Made by a program: the position numbers and the translations under genes. Below, piece by piece: positions 24,159-34,113 of a DNA stretch of 64,000 bases (position 1 is the stretch's first letter; the number at the start of each line of letters is the position of its first letter). Location: NCBI GenBank assembly GCA_937967405.1, contig CALCJV010000031.1, forward strand, positions 22,523-86,522, in the 5' to 3' direction. This DNA is from an uncultured Chloroflexales bacterium (lineage in GTDB: Bacteria; Chloroflexota; Chloroflexia; Chloroflexales; Chloroflexaceae). Under the pieces are notes generated by a model. The model searched no databases, was not told the origin of the DNA, and saw only the letters and a list, made by a program, of their open reading frames with translations.

Positions 24159-24896
24159 CTATGTAATGAGCTGCCGAATCAGCTCTGGTAGAATCTCGCA
24201 GGCTTCGCCTTGCAGCCAGTAGTCGGCAAGCACTGCGAGTGCTGTCTCTTGGGGGTTGATCTCAACCACCAGCGCGCCCGCCCGTTTGGCCACGAGCGGC
24301 AACGATGCCGCTGGCTGTACCTGTGCCGTCGTGCCCACCGAGAGAAACACCTGCGCCTGCGCGGCACCACGATAGGCACGATTCAGCTCGTGCTTGGGGT
24401 GCCCTTCGCCGAGCCAGACAACATCTGGGCGCAAGTAGCCACCATCGCGGCTGCAAATCGGCGGGATCGCCTCGTCCTCAGTCCAACTCGTGTAGTAGGT
24501 TCCACACTCGAAGCAGCGCGTCCGCATAATGCTGCCATGCAACTCGACCAGATCCCGGCTGCCGGCCCGCCAGTGCAACCCATCAATGTTCTGCGTAATG
24601 AGCAGAAAGTGCTCGAAATACTGTTCCAGATCAACCAGTGCATAGTGCGAGGCACTTGGCTGGCACTGTTCAATGATCCTGCGCCGGTAGGCGTACCACT
24701 CCCACACAAGGCGCGGGTTGCGGATAAAGCCCTGCTGGGTTGCCAGATCAACAATGTCGTATGCGCCCCACTCACCAAGCAGCGTTTCGCGCACGGTAGG
24801 TACGCCACTCTCGCGGGCGACACCTGTTCCTGTGAGGACGGTTACCCGCTCTGCTTGACGCAAGCGGTCAATCAATTGGGTTGCTATTTCAATCAT
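24159..24896 (-). CDS. Sir2-family NAD-dependent protein deacylase with incomplete zinc site
   Basis: About 245 residues from the ATG at 24896, which sits 7 bases after the stop of the pseudokinase gene; the track start (24920) overlaps that gene. Sirtuin motifs: TGTGVARESGVPTVR (NAD binding, normally GAGxSxxSGIPxFR), TQNIDGLH, the catalytic His in ELHGS, and LRPDVVWLGE. The zinc site has CFEC and then ICSRDGG where the canonical form is CxxCGG, so the fourth cysteine is replaced by Asp. Zinc may be held differently or lost. The family removes acyl groups from lysine. It is cotranscribed with the transmembrane pseudokinase. Confidence 0.85.
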   Translation of the reverse strand: MIEIATQLIDRLRQAERVTVLTGTGVARESGVPTVRETLLGEWGAYDIVDLATQQGFIRNPRLVWEWYAYRRRIIEQCQPSASHYALVDLEQYFEHFLLITQNIDGLHWRAGSRDLVELHGSIMRTRCFECGTYYTSWTEDEAIPPICSRDGGYLRPDVVWLGEGHPKHELNRAYRGAAQAQVFLSVGTTAQVQPAASLPLVAKRAGALVVEINPQETALAVLADYWLQGEACEILPELIRQLIT

Positions 24897-24903
24897 ACAC
24901 CTA

Positions 24904-26304
24904 TTACTGTTCTTGCTCAAGGAAATTCAACGACATCCATCCCTCCAAAGGCGGCGCATCGGAGCGGGGGACACGCACTTGCATCCACACCACACCGTCT
25001 GCCTCAACCGGCTCACCGAGTTTCTCTACTCGCACCCCATCTGGGATAGTGGCAATAATAACCGATGTTAGCCCCGGCCCATCCCGCAGATTCAAGCCTT
25101 CACCGACATCAATCCGCACGCGATAGTATTCGCGGGACAACGCAGGCTGAAGCCAATCGGGCACATCGAAGCCAATGGTGGGCGGGCGGATCTGCGGGAT
25201 GCTGGGCAGGCTAAGATTGATCGGGGGCAAACGGATGGCAAACAGCCGCTCGGCGAGATAGCTTGCGCCAGTGTAGCTGGCAAGGGCCACGCCGCCAATC
25301 AGGAGCAGCAGCAACAGCCAGCCAATGATGGCGGGGGGGCGATTGGTTGGTGGGCGATTGCCTACAGGCGATCTTGCATCCCACCGATCTGTGTGGCTCG
25401 GTGCAGTTGCGGTTAGGTCTGGCCCATAGGAATAGGGGGTATAGCGGGGCACAGCAGCAGGCTGCACGTGCTTGGTGAGGCGGTGTGTCTCGCTGCTATG
25501 CGTGCGCCAAACCACCTCAAGTGCATCGGCAAAGCTAGCTGCATCGGCTATGCGCCGTTCGGGATTGCGCTGGGTTGCTTTCCAGAGCAGTTCATCTATG
25601 GCGGGGAGGTGCAGGGCAGGGTTACTCTCAGCGAGCGGCGGCAGCTGGAGCATCGTGTGCGCGGTGGCTAGCTCTTGGGCACTTGCGCCTTGCACGGCCC
25701 GCTTGCCGGTTAGCATCTCGTACAGCAACAAGCCCAAACTATATACCACGCTGCTGGGCCGAGGCGGCGATCCGGCGGTAACTTCAGGGGCGCGGTAGCA
25801 GGCAAAATCAAGCGCAGCGGTTTCCGGCGGAGTCCGCCAACTTTCGATCAACTTGACGCGGTTCGCGCCAAGGAGCAACACATTGCGGCTACTAATCGGG
25901 GGGTGCGGTAGCCCGCGCAGCTGGCACATGGCGACGGCACTGGCAATCTGGCGCATACACTCGGCGGCGTGGGCCGGAACGAGGGCACCACTGCCATACA
26001 GGATGTTGCCAGCCACATACTCTGTGACCATAAACGGGCGTTGGTTGGCTTCGCCGCTATCGAACACGTCGAGCAGTGCGGAGTGGCTGATCTGGGCGTT
26101 GGCGTTGATCTCATCGAGGAAACGTTGATACAGGCGGCTCTGCCCAATCAACTCCTTCCGCAAGACATGGAGCAGAACCTGCCGGTGCAAGCGTTCATCG
26201 AAAGCGTGGTAGACCGAAGCAAGGCGAGCATCTCCAAGCTTTTCGAGAAGCCGGTATCGCCCGAACAGAAGCGGTGGTGTGGCACTCCCAGCAGATGTAT
26301 TCAT
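24904..26304 (-). CDS. Transmembrane pseudokinase (STK-like) with extracellular SH3b domain
   Basis: 466 residues. Residues 15-265 have the bacterial Ser/Thr kinase fold (FGRYRLLEKLG, YRAPEVTAG, YSLGLLLYEMLTGKRAV), but every catalytic element is altered. The glycine loop is LGDARLASVY, the VAIK lysine is replaced (VLLH), the HRDxKxxN loop reads HPPISSRN and the DFG aspartate is Glu (LIESW). It should not phosphorylate. A membrane segment spans about 327-343, and residues 393-462 form a bacterial SH3 domain (LNLRDGPGLTSVIIATIPDG) on the outside. Such SH3 domains bind peptidoglycan peptides or proteins. It probably relays a cell-wall signal through protein binding. A promoter (TTGCCG, 18 bases, TATAAT) precedes it. 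Confidence 0.85.
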   Translation of the reverse strand: MNTSAGSATPPLLFGRYRLLEKLGDARLASVYHAFDERLHRQVLLHVLRKELIGQSRLYQRFLDEINANAQISHSALLDVFDSGEANQRPFMVTEYVAGNILYGSGALVPAHAAECMRQIASAVAMCQLRGLPHPPISSRNVLLLGANRVKLIESWRTPPETAALDFACYRAPEVTAGSPPRPSSVVYSLGLLLYEMLTGKRAVQGASAQELATAHTMLQLPPLAESNPALHLPAIDELLWKATQRNPERRIADAASFADALEVVWRTHSSETHRLTKHVQPAAVPRYTPYSYGPDLTATAPSHTDRWDARSPVGNRPPTNRPPAIIGWLLLLLLIGGVALASYTGASYLAERLFAIRLPPINLSLPSIPQIRPPTIGFDVPDWLQPALSREYYRVRIDVGEGLNLRDGPGLTSVIIATIPDGVRVEKLGEPVEADGVVWMQVRVPRSDAPPLEGWMSLNFLEQEQ

Positions 26305-26382
26305 GCAGCTTGATGCAGCGTGGGTTTGCTCTCAACAAGCCCCACTTGGCACTGATCGGGATACGCGGAAACAATATCCCGT

Positions 26383-26412
26383 ATTATAGCACGCCCATCT
26401 GCCTTTCGGCAA
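26383..26412 (-). promoter_or_regulatory. Promoter for the pseudokinase-sirtuin operon
   Basis: The minus strand reads TTGCCG, 18 bases, TATAAT, with TGC directly before the -10 (extended). This is one of the best promoters in the window. Confidence 0.6.
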
Positions 26413-26461
26413 TCACCGGTCCTGCCGCATGACGGTGCAACGCCGGATCACCCTGCTTGGT

Positions 26462-26767
26462 TCAGGGGCAGGCAAATACTACCAATTGACGACACCGTTC
26501 AGCTTCGGAGCCGGATTGCACTGGCAGCATGCACGCTGTCAGGCGGGCGCGGATCGTATTTTTCAGTGACAGCAGATCGCCGAGATCAAGCTGATCCAGA
26601 TCAAGCACCAGTTCATCTGTCGGGGCATAGCTGCCGGTGCGCCGTTCTTTCAGCCACATCGCCCGAATGGTGGCCCGCACCGCCGATGCGTCGGGAGCTT
26701 CAACCAGCAGCACTCGGCTGCGCTGAGTGCGTGGGCGGCGGGTTACCGTTTCTGTTTCAGTGGGCAT
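26462..26767 (-). CDS. Small conserved-looking protein of unknown function
   Basis: 101 residues, not recognised. The N-terminus is Thr/Arg-rich (TETETVTRRPRTQRSR). The body has alternating charged and hydrophobic residues (DELVLDLDQLDLGDLLSLKNTIRARL) that suggest an alpha/beta fold. No membrane segment, two Cys near the C-terminus. A strong AAGGAGAA 5-9 bases before the ATG and an extended -10 (TGGTATACT) at 26838-26846 support it as a real gene. It is transcribed alone toward the pseudokinase gene. Confidence 0.6.
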   Translation of the reverse strand: MPTETETVTRRPRTQRSRVLLVEAPDASAVRATIRAMWLKERRTGSYAPTDELVLDLDQLDLGDLLSLKNTIRARLTACMLPVQSGSEAERCRQLVVFACP

Positions 26768-26837
26768 GGCGTTCTCCTTCGTGATGGTATAGGTATCGGC
26801 TTGATGCCGATGGTGTCTATCAGTACAAGTGTTTTCT

Positions 26838-26846
26838 AGTATACCA
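26838..26846 (-). promoter_or_regulatory. Extended -10 promoter for the 101-residue gene
   Basis: TG-G-TATACT on the minus strand; -35 weak. Leader of about 65 bases. Confidence 0.4.
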
Positions 26847-26865
26847 CAGATCGGAATTTTGTGCT

Positions 26866-26950
26866 AGTCAGGGGTTAGGTGTCAGGCAGTGGGTGCTAAA
26901 TGACCGGTATCGAGTGACAGGTGTCCCTGACCTCTAGTACCTGACCTCTG
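26866..26950. repeat. Heptad-type repeats (site B)
   Basis: The left half reads GTCAGGGGTTAGGTGTCAGG and the right half ACAGGTGTCCCTGACCTCTAGTACCTGACC. These are the same heptads as at site A, in degenerate inverted arrangement. The site lies between the 101-residue gene and the HAD gene, behind the HAD stop, so it may also terminate that transcript. Confidence 0.6.
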
Positions 26951-26954
26951 CTTG

Positions 26955-27647
26955 CTACGCTTGGCGGGTGCTGAGGGCGGTGGCGAGAGGATGCAGGTCA
27001 TCTATGAGGAGGGTGGCGGCGTGCAGGCGGTGCGGGTCAATCCACGCGCTGCGGCGGGCAATCACGGGCATGCCTGCGCTACGGGCGGCTTGCACGCCGG
27101 TTGGCGTATCCTCGATCACGAGGCATGCGGCAGGCGCGACATCAAGCAGCGCGGCGGCTTGGAGAAACACATCAGGGGCGGGCTTGGGGTGGGCTACGTC
27201 ATCGCCGCACACTATCGCGTGGAAGGGCATGTGGGTGAGCTGGCGGCCACGTAGCGTGGCTTTCATCCACACCCGGCGCGAGGAGGTAGCGAGGGCGAGC
27301 GGCAATCTGGCGGCGGTGGCCGCGTGGATCACCTGTTCAATCCCCTCCACAAGCGGCACACCGTGCTCAAGGCGGCGCACGATAGCGGCATCGTACTCGG
27401 CCAAAAATTGGTCAAGAGGAGTGGCAGTGAAGTGGCGGGCGTGGAGCCATGCCCATGTATCTGGTGCGCCAAGCCCAACGAGGGCCGCAAATTCGGTGTG
27501 GCTCGTTGGGCGGGCGAGGATTGTGTTCAGCGCATCCATGTGCGCCTGCTCGCTCTCTACTAGCACCCCATCCATATCAAGAATCAGAGCTTGGATGGGC
27601 TGCACCAGCGCAGCGAGCTGGGTGGCGAGGGGCTGCGGGCTGCTCAC
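26955..27647 (-). CDS. HAD-superfamily phosphatase (beta-phosphoglucomutase/GPH-like)
   Basis: 230 residues from a GTG at 27647 that overlaps the PspC stop as GTGA; the track start (GTG, 27662) lies further inside the PspC gene. HAD motifs: I LILDMDGVLVES, II LATSSRR (Ser), III/IV CGDDVAHPKPAPDVFLQAA and VIEDTPTGVQAARSAGM. The helical cap sits between motifs I and II, as in beta-phosphoglucomutase and phosphoglycolate phosphatase. It hydrolyses or transfers a phosphate on a small metabolite that cannot be named. It is probably translated together with the PspC-like protein. Confidence 0.85.
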   Translation of the reverse strand: MSSPQPLATQLAALVQPIQALILDMDGVLVESEQAHMDALNTILARPTSHTEFAALVGLGAPDTWAWLHARHFTATPLDQFLAEYDAAIVRRLEHGVPLVEGIEQVIHAATAARLPLALATSSRRVWMKATLRGRQLTHMPFHAIVCGDDVAHPKPAPDVFLQAAALLDVAPAACLVIEDTPTGVQAARSAGMPVIARRSAWIDPHRLHAATLLIDDLHPLATALSTRQA

Positions 27648-28195
27648 CTGCGGAGCACCCACACACCTGCGGCGATCAGCAGGGCAGGCAGCACAAACGG
27701 CATCAGTGCTGGTAACAACGTCTTGAGGGCGAAGAATGCGCCCACCCCAATCAGGATCAGCCCCAAGATACGATTGCGCCGCAGTGTGGCATCATCGTTG
27801 CTGGCGGGTGGTGGCGAGCTGCTGGCGGCATCTGGGTTGACATTCTGCACCGGAATCTCTTCTGCATCATCTGGGTTGCCTGTCAGCGGGTTGACATGGA
27901 CGCGGCGGGTTGCGCTGGTATAGGCATAAAACGGCTCAGCTTGCGCGACTGGCGTGCGGGCTGGATTGGGCGCAGGCAAGGCGGCAGGTGTGCCGCTGTG
28001 GGCTGCCTCGAGCGGCATGATGATCCACATAATGATGTAGAGCGGCAGGCCAAAGCCCGTTGTGAGGGTAAGTGTGACGAAGATCAGCCGGACGATCACC
28101 GGATCAACATTGAAGTATACGCCAAGACCGCTCGCTACGCCACCGAGCATTTTGTCGGTGCGGCTGCGTTGGAGGCGTGGGGTTGGTTGGTTCAT
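27644..28195 (-). CDS. PspC-domain membrane protein
   Basis: 183 residues. The N-terminal PspC domain (residues 8-65) has the signature RTDKMLGGVASGLGVYFNVDPVIVRLIFV followed by the membrane helix GLPLYIIMWIIMPLE. A hydrophilic middle (70-140) leads to two C-terminal hydrophobic segments (ILGLILIGVGAFFALKTLLPALMPFVLPALLIAAGVWVL), like the membrane part of LiaF-type proteins. PspC proteins sense envelope stress. The gene overlaps the HAD gene by 4 bases. Confidence 0.88.
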   Translation of the reverse strand: MNQPTPRLQRSRTDKMLGGVASGLGVYFNVDPVIVRLIFVTLTLTTGFGLPLYIIMWIIMPLEAAHSGTPAALPAPNPARTPVAQAEPFYAYTSATRRVHVNPLTGNPDDAEEIPVQNVNPDAASSSPPPASNDDATLRRNRILGLILIGVGAFFALKTLLPALMPFVLPALLIAAGVWVLRR

Positions 28196-28298
28196 TTGGT
28201 TTCCTCATCTTTAGCATCATGATCATGCATTGGTTACCAGCAACTGGTAACGCTTCCGCCTATGATACGTTGAGTGTGGGGCTGATGTTGCAGCGGGG

Positions 28299-29303
28299 TT
28301 ACCAATAGAAGGCGCGATGTTCCTGATAGAAAGCGAGCGTGCGCTGCAAGCCCTCGCGCAGGCTGATCGTGGGTTGCCAGCCGAGTCGTCCTTGGATTAG
28401 GCGATAGTCGCCGTAGTAATCGCCAATGTCAATCACTTTACGTTCGGGCGGAAAGGGCACAAGTTCATAGCTACCGCTGCCGTGAATGGCAATCAGCAGT
28501 TCGGCAAGGTTGCGGAGATTGATCGTCTCGTGGCTGCCCAAATTAAACACCTGCCCGTCGGCTTCGGGGCTAGCGGCCGCGAGCAACAGCGCATTCACAC
28601 AATCGTCAATGTAGGTGAAGTCGCGCATCTGCAAGCCATCGCCAAAGACAAGGATTGGCTCGCCATCGAGCACCCGCTTGAGCCAGATGCCGAGAAAGGT
28701 CTGGCGGGCATCTTTCACGCGCATACGTGGGCCATAGGTGTTGGTCAGGCGTAATGCTGTAGCGCGGACTCCGTAGACGTTGTTGTAGACGATGTGATAC
28801 CACTCGCCCGCCATCTTGTTAATCCCGTTGACATCGGTGGGGTGCAGCAGATGGCGTTCATCTACGGGCAGGTAGTCGGGCTTGCCATAAATCTGGCGGG
28901 TACTGGCGTATACCACTTTGATGCTGCTGTTGTGATTGCGGCAGGCTTCGAGGATCGAAAGCTGGGCGCGGCAGTTGATTTCGAGATCAGTATAGGGATC
29001 ACTCATCGAGTCGAGGTGGCTAGTCTGTCCAGCGAGGTTGAAGAGGTAATCGTGCCCCTGCACGAGATAGTTCATCGAATACTGATCACGCACATCAGCA
29101 ATATTCACACGCACCTGCTCGGCAATCCCGTAAATGTTGCGGAGATTGCCACCGTAGGTGGGCACGAGTGAGTCAACGAGGGTTAGCTCTGCGCCATAGG
29201 CATGCAGGCGATGGGCGAGGTTGCTGCCGATAAAGCCAATCCCGCCGGTAATCAAGACCCGCGCTCCCCGAAAATGATGGTGCAGGCTCGCCGTCACGCT
29301 CAC
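28299..29303 (-). CDS. NAD-dependent epimerase/dehydratase (extended SDR) with altered active site
   Basis: 334 residues. The Rossmann motif GGIGFIGSNLAHRL, the aspartate at the end of the second strand (LVDSL) and the family segments YASTRQIYGKPDYLPVDE and LRLTNTYGPRMRV are clear. At the usual YxxxK catalytic site it reads VNGINKMAGEWYH, so Lys is kept and the Tyr position is Asn. From memory a subgroup of nucleotide-sugar SDRs has this form. It starts at a GTG overlapping the glycosyltransferase stop (GTGA), so the pair is coupled and probably makes or attaches a sugar for a cell-surface glycan. Confidence 0.85.
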   Translation of the reverse strand: MSVTASLHHHFRGARVLITGGIGFIGSNLAHRLHAYGAELTLVDSLVPTYGGNLRNIYGIAEQVRVNIADVRDQYSMNYLVQGHDYLFNLAGQTSHLDSMSDPYTDLEINCRAQLSILEACRNHNSSIKVVYASTRQIYGKPDYLPVDERHLLHPTDVNGINKMAGEWYHIVYNNVYGVRATALRLTNTYGPRMRVKDARQTFLGIWLKRVLDGEPILVFGDGLQMRDFTYIDDCVNALLLAAASPEADGQVFNLGSHETINLRNLAELLIAIHGSGSYELVPFPPERKVIDIGDYYGDYRLIQGRLGWQPTISLREGLQRTLAFYQEHRAFYW

Positions 29304-30100
29304 GAAACCTGCTCCTCAATGGGCTGTGGAGGGGTGCGGTGGGGCGTGTGAGTTTCCAGCGCGGCGCGGCGGCGGGCAATCTGGCGCATGTGCACGCGGC
29401 GGAGATTGAGTTTCCACCACAGCTGGAGCAGCTGGATGCCGGTGCGCCACAGGCGCGGGAAGTTGAAGAACTGGCTTTTGCCGTAGGCGCGGTGGTAGTG
29501 ATGCACCGGCACTTCAGCATAGCGAAAGCCGGCATCTTCAGTCTTTTTGACAAATTCGAGGCAGATTGTGCCGCTATCCGATTCGAGGTCAATCACCTCA
29601 AAGACGCTGCGTCGGATTAGGCGGAAATCGCAATCTACGTCTTTCAGGCGTAGGCCGAAGAGCGTCTTCACGAGGCGGTTGTATACGCGCCCAATGATGA
29701 TGCGGTGCAGGGGATCGCTGCGGTCAATTTTCCAGCCATTGACAATATCTACATCATCGCGCATAGCGGGCAAGAGCAGCTTTAGCTCACGCGGATCGTA
29801 CTGGGCATCGCCATCGGTGTAGAAGATGAGGTCGCGGGTGGCACTGGCAAAGCCAACCCGCAACGCGCCGCCATAGCCGAGCGGCTGGCGATGGGTAAGT
29901 AGGCGCAGGCGCGGGTAGTGCAGCGCAAGCTCCTCAAGCACCTCAACGGTGTAGTCGGTGCTGCCATTCTCAACGACGATGACTTCGAAATCATCGGTCA
30001 GCTCTTCGAGGGTTTTATAGACGGTGATCACCATGCTGGCAATCGTGCCCGCATCGTTGTAGGCGGGGAAAAATGCGCTGATACTGGGGCTTGGCTTCAT
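29300..30100 (-). CDS. Family 2 glycosyltransferase (polyprenol-phosphate mannosyltransferase-like)
   Basis: 266 residues. The GT-A fold shows FFPAYNDAGTIASMV, the nucleotide-binding VIVVENGSTDYT, GYGGALRVGFASA and the metal-binding DxD equivalent YTDGDAQYDP. The C-terminal part has a short hydrophobic stretch and no clear multi-helix membrane region. It resembles DPM1-type enzymes that transfer a sugar to polyprenyl phosphate. The ATG at 30100 is preferred to the GTG at 30103 because AAGGA lies 6 bases upstream of it. It is first in an operon with the SDR gene. Confidence 0.88.
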   Translation of the reverse strand: MKPSPSISAFFPAYNDAGTIASMVITVYKTLEELTDDFEVIVVENGSTDYTVEVLEELALHYPRLRLLTHRQPLGYGGALRVGFASATRDLIFYTDGDAQYDPRELKLLLPAMRDDVDIVNGWKIDRSDPLHRIIIGRVYNRLVKTLFGLRLKDVDCDFRLIRRSVFEVIDLESDSGTICLEFVKKTEDAGFRYAEVPVHHYHRAYGKSQFFNFPRLWRTGIQLLQLWWKLNLRRVHMRQIARRRAALETHTPHRTPPQPIEEQVS

Positions 30101-30136
30101 CACGGTTCCTTACCTGCTGGTTGGTTCTGCTCGCAG

Positions 30137-30166
30137 ATTATACTCGATCCCGCGCCTCTTGTGCAA
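30137..30166 (-). promoter_or_regulatory. Promoter for the glycosyltransferase-SDR operon
   Basis: The minus strand reads TTGCAC, 18 bases, TATAAT. Leader of about 30 bases. Confidence 0.5.
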
Positions 30167-30286
30167 TGTGGGGATGGGGATCATTATGGGTGAGGACTGG
30201 CTAGCGGAACTGATGGTCTCCTGCCAATGTGAGGAGCCACTGGTGCAGCAGGTGCGCGGGATTTGTCTAGCCTTGCCCCCGATGTA

Positions 30287-30295
30287 TGCTACAAT
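30287..30295 (+). promoter_or_regulatory. Extended -10 promoter for gpmI
   Basis: TG-C-TACAAT on the plus strand; transcription would start near 30302, about 75 bases before the gpmI ATG, which has a strong GAGGAGGAG upstream. Confidence 0.5.
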
Positions 30296-30376
30296 GGCCG
30301 CAGACGATTGGCAGGAGACGCTACCTGCTACCCATGCTATCACGAGTATACCTAATATGCGAGGAGGAGAGCCGCG

Positions 30377-32008
30377 ATGAGTGAGACCCGGCCGCGCCCG
30401 GTTGCCCTGATTATTATGGATGGTTGGGGGCTAGCTGAGCCAAGCCCGACCAATGGCGTGAGTCAGGCGGATACGCCCAATGTTGACCACTGGAGTGCCA
30501 CGTGTCCCTTTACCACGCTCGGTGCATCGGGCATGGATGTGGGGTTACCAGAGGGGCAAATTGGCAACTCGGAGGTTGGGCATCTCAATCTTGGGGCGGG
30601 CTTGGTGGTCTATCAAGATTACACCCGCATCAACAAATCCATCAGCGACGGCGATTTTTTTACCAATCCGGCACTGGTGGGGGCGATCCAGCATGCCCGG
30701 CAGCATGGCAGCAAACTGCACCTAATGGGCTTGTTTGGGCCCGGCGGAGTGCATGCCCACCAAGATCACCTGCACGCACTGCTCCAGCTCGCCCAGCAGC
30801 ACCGCTTCGAGCGGGTGTACGTCCACCTGTTTCTGGATGGGCGCGACGTGTTGCCACGCAGTGCAATTGATTTTCTGCCCGCTCTTGAGCAGGCGATCCA
30901 AGCAACGGGAGTCGGTACGATTGCAACGGTTATGGGGCGCTACTATGCGATGGATCGGGACAAACGCTGGGAGCGCACCGGACGGGCGTATGCTGCGTTG
31001 GTGGATGGCGTAGGCACACCGTTTGCCAGTGCGCGGGCGGCGATTGAAGCCTCGTATGCGGCTGATGTGAGCGATGAGTTTATGTTGCCGGCGATCATCC
31101 AGCTCGCGGGCCAGCCAGTGGCAACGGTGCAGGCCGGCGATGCCATTATCTTTACCAACTTCCGCCCAGATCGCGGGCGGCAGCTGACGCAAGCCTTTGT
31201 GCTGCCCGATCTAGATGCGCGTGTGCAAGCCCACTATCAACAGCAGGCCGCCGAAGGGCAAGCCCTCCCAGCCCAAATCTGGCAGCGGGGGGCCATGGTG
31301 GATGATCTCTATTTTGTAACTATGACGCGCTATGAGGAAGGCTTACCGGTGCAGATTGCCTACCCGCCGCACAATGTCGAGCACCCGATGGCCGAGATCG
31401 TCAGCAGTGCTGGGTTGCGCCAATTCCACATCGCTGAGACCGAGAAGTATCCCCACGTGACCTTCTTTTTCAATGGGCGGCGCGAGGAGCCGTTTGTTGG
31501 TGAAGATCGCGTGCTCGTGCCATCGCCCAAAGTAGCCACCTACGATCTGCAACCAGAGATGAGTGCAGCGGGAGTGACTGAAGAGCTGCTCAAGGTGATT
31601 GCTGCGGATGAGTATGATTTCATCATTGCCAACTACGCCAACCCAGATATGGTGGGGCACACGGGCGTACCCGCAGCAATCATCAAGGCGTGCAGCACCG
31701 TAGATGCGGCATTGGGGCAGGTAGTGCCAGCGATTGTGGCACGCGGCGGGGCAGCTCTGATTATTGCCGATCATGGCAATGCTGAGATGATGGTAGACCC
31801 AGAGACAGGTGGCCCGCACACGGCCCACACGACCAATCCTGTGCCGTGCATTCTGGTGGCAGCGAATGGCTTGGGCTTGGGTAAAGGTGAGATTACGCTG
31901 CGGAGTGGTGGGCGGCTAGCGGATGTGGTGCCAACCCTGCTCGATCTGATGGGCTTGCCGCCTGCGCCAGAGATGACGGGCGCAAGCCTGATCGTGCGTG
32001 GGGGGTAG
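30377..32008 (+). CDS. gpmI: 2,3-bisphosphoglycerate-independent phosphoglycerate mutase
   Basis: 543 residues, slightly longer than the usual 510-520. The alkaline-phosphatase-like core has the metal ligand in IIMDGWG, the phosphoserine in GNSEVGHLNLGAG (Ser65), DGRDVLP, NFRPDRGRQLT and the late metal ligands ADHGNAEMM and HTAHTTNPVP. It interconverts 3- and 2-phosphoglycerate with two Mn ions. It is a stand-alone gene; its stop is only 2 bases from the convergent TOPRIM gene stop, which leaves no room for a separate terminator. Confidence 0.96.
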   Translation: MSETRPRPVALIIMDGWGLAEPSPTNGVSQADTPNVDHWSATCPFTTLGASGMDVGLPEGQIGNSEVGHLNLGAGLVVYQDYTRINKSISDGDFFTNPALVGAIQHARQHGSKLHLMGLFGPGGVHAHQDHLHALLQLAQQHRFERVYVHLFLDGRDVLPRSAIDFLPALEQAIQATGVGTIATVMGRYYAMDRDKRWERTGRAYAALVDGVGTPFASARAAIEASYAADVSDEFMLPAIIQLAGQPVATVQAGDAIIFTNFRPDRGRQLTQAFVLPDLDARVQAHYQQQAAEGQALPAQIWQRGAMVDDLYFVTMTRYEEGLPVQIAYPPHNVEHPMAEIVSSAGLRQFHIAETEKYPHVTFFFNGRREEPFVGEDRVLVPSPKVATYDLQPEMSAAGVTEELLKVIAADEYDFIIANYANPDMVGHTGVPAAIIKACSTVDAALGQVVPAIVARGGAALIIADHGNAEMMVDPETGGPHTAHTTNPVPCILVAANGLGLGKGEITLRSGGRLADVVPTLLDLMGLPPAPEMTGASLIVRGG

Positions 32009-32010
32009 GG

Positions 32011-34049
<2,039 letters not shown>

Positions 34050-34098
34050 AGCGCACTGCTTTCGTTCGGGGGGATGAGTTTGGATCAGGATAAGCTAC

Positions 34099-34107
34099 AG
34101 TATACCA
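34099..34107 (-). promoter_or_regulatory. Extended -10 promoter for the AAA-TOPRIM pair
   Basis: TG-G-TATACT on the minus strand, no clear -35. Leader of about 45 bases, so the pair has its own promoter separate from the carboxypeptidase gene. Confidence 0.45.
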
Positions 34108-34113
34108 GAGTTT

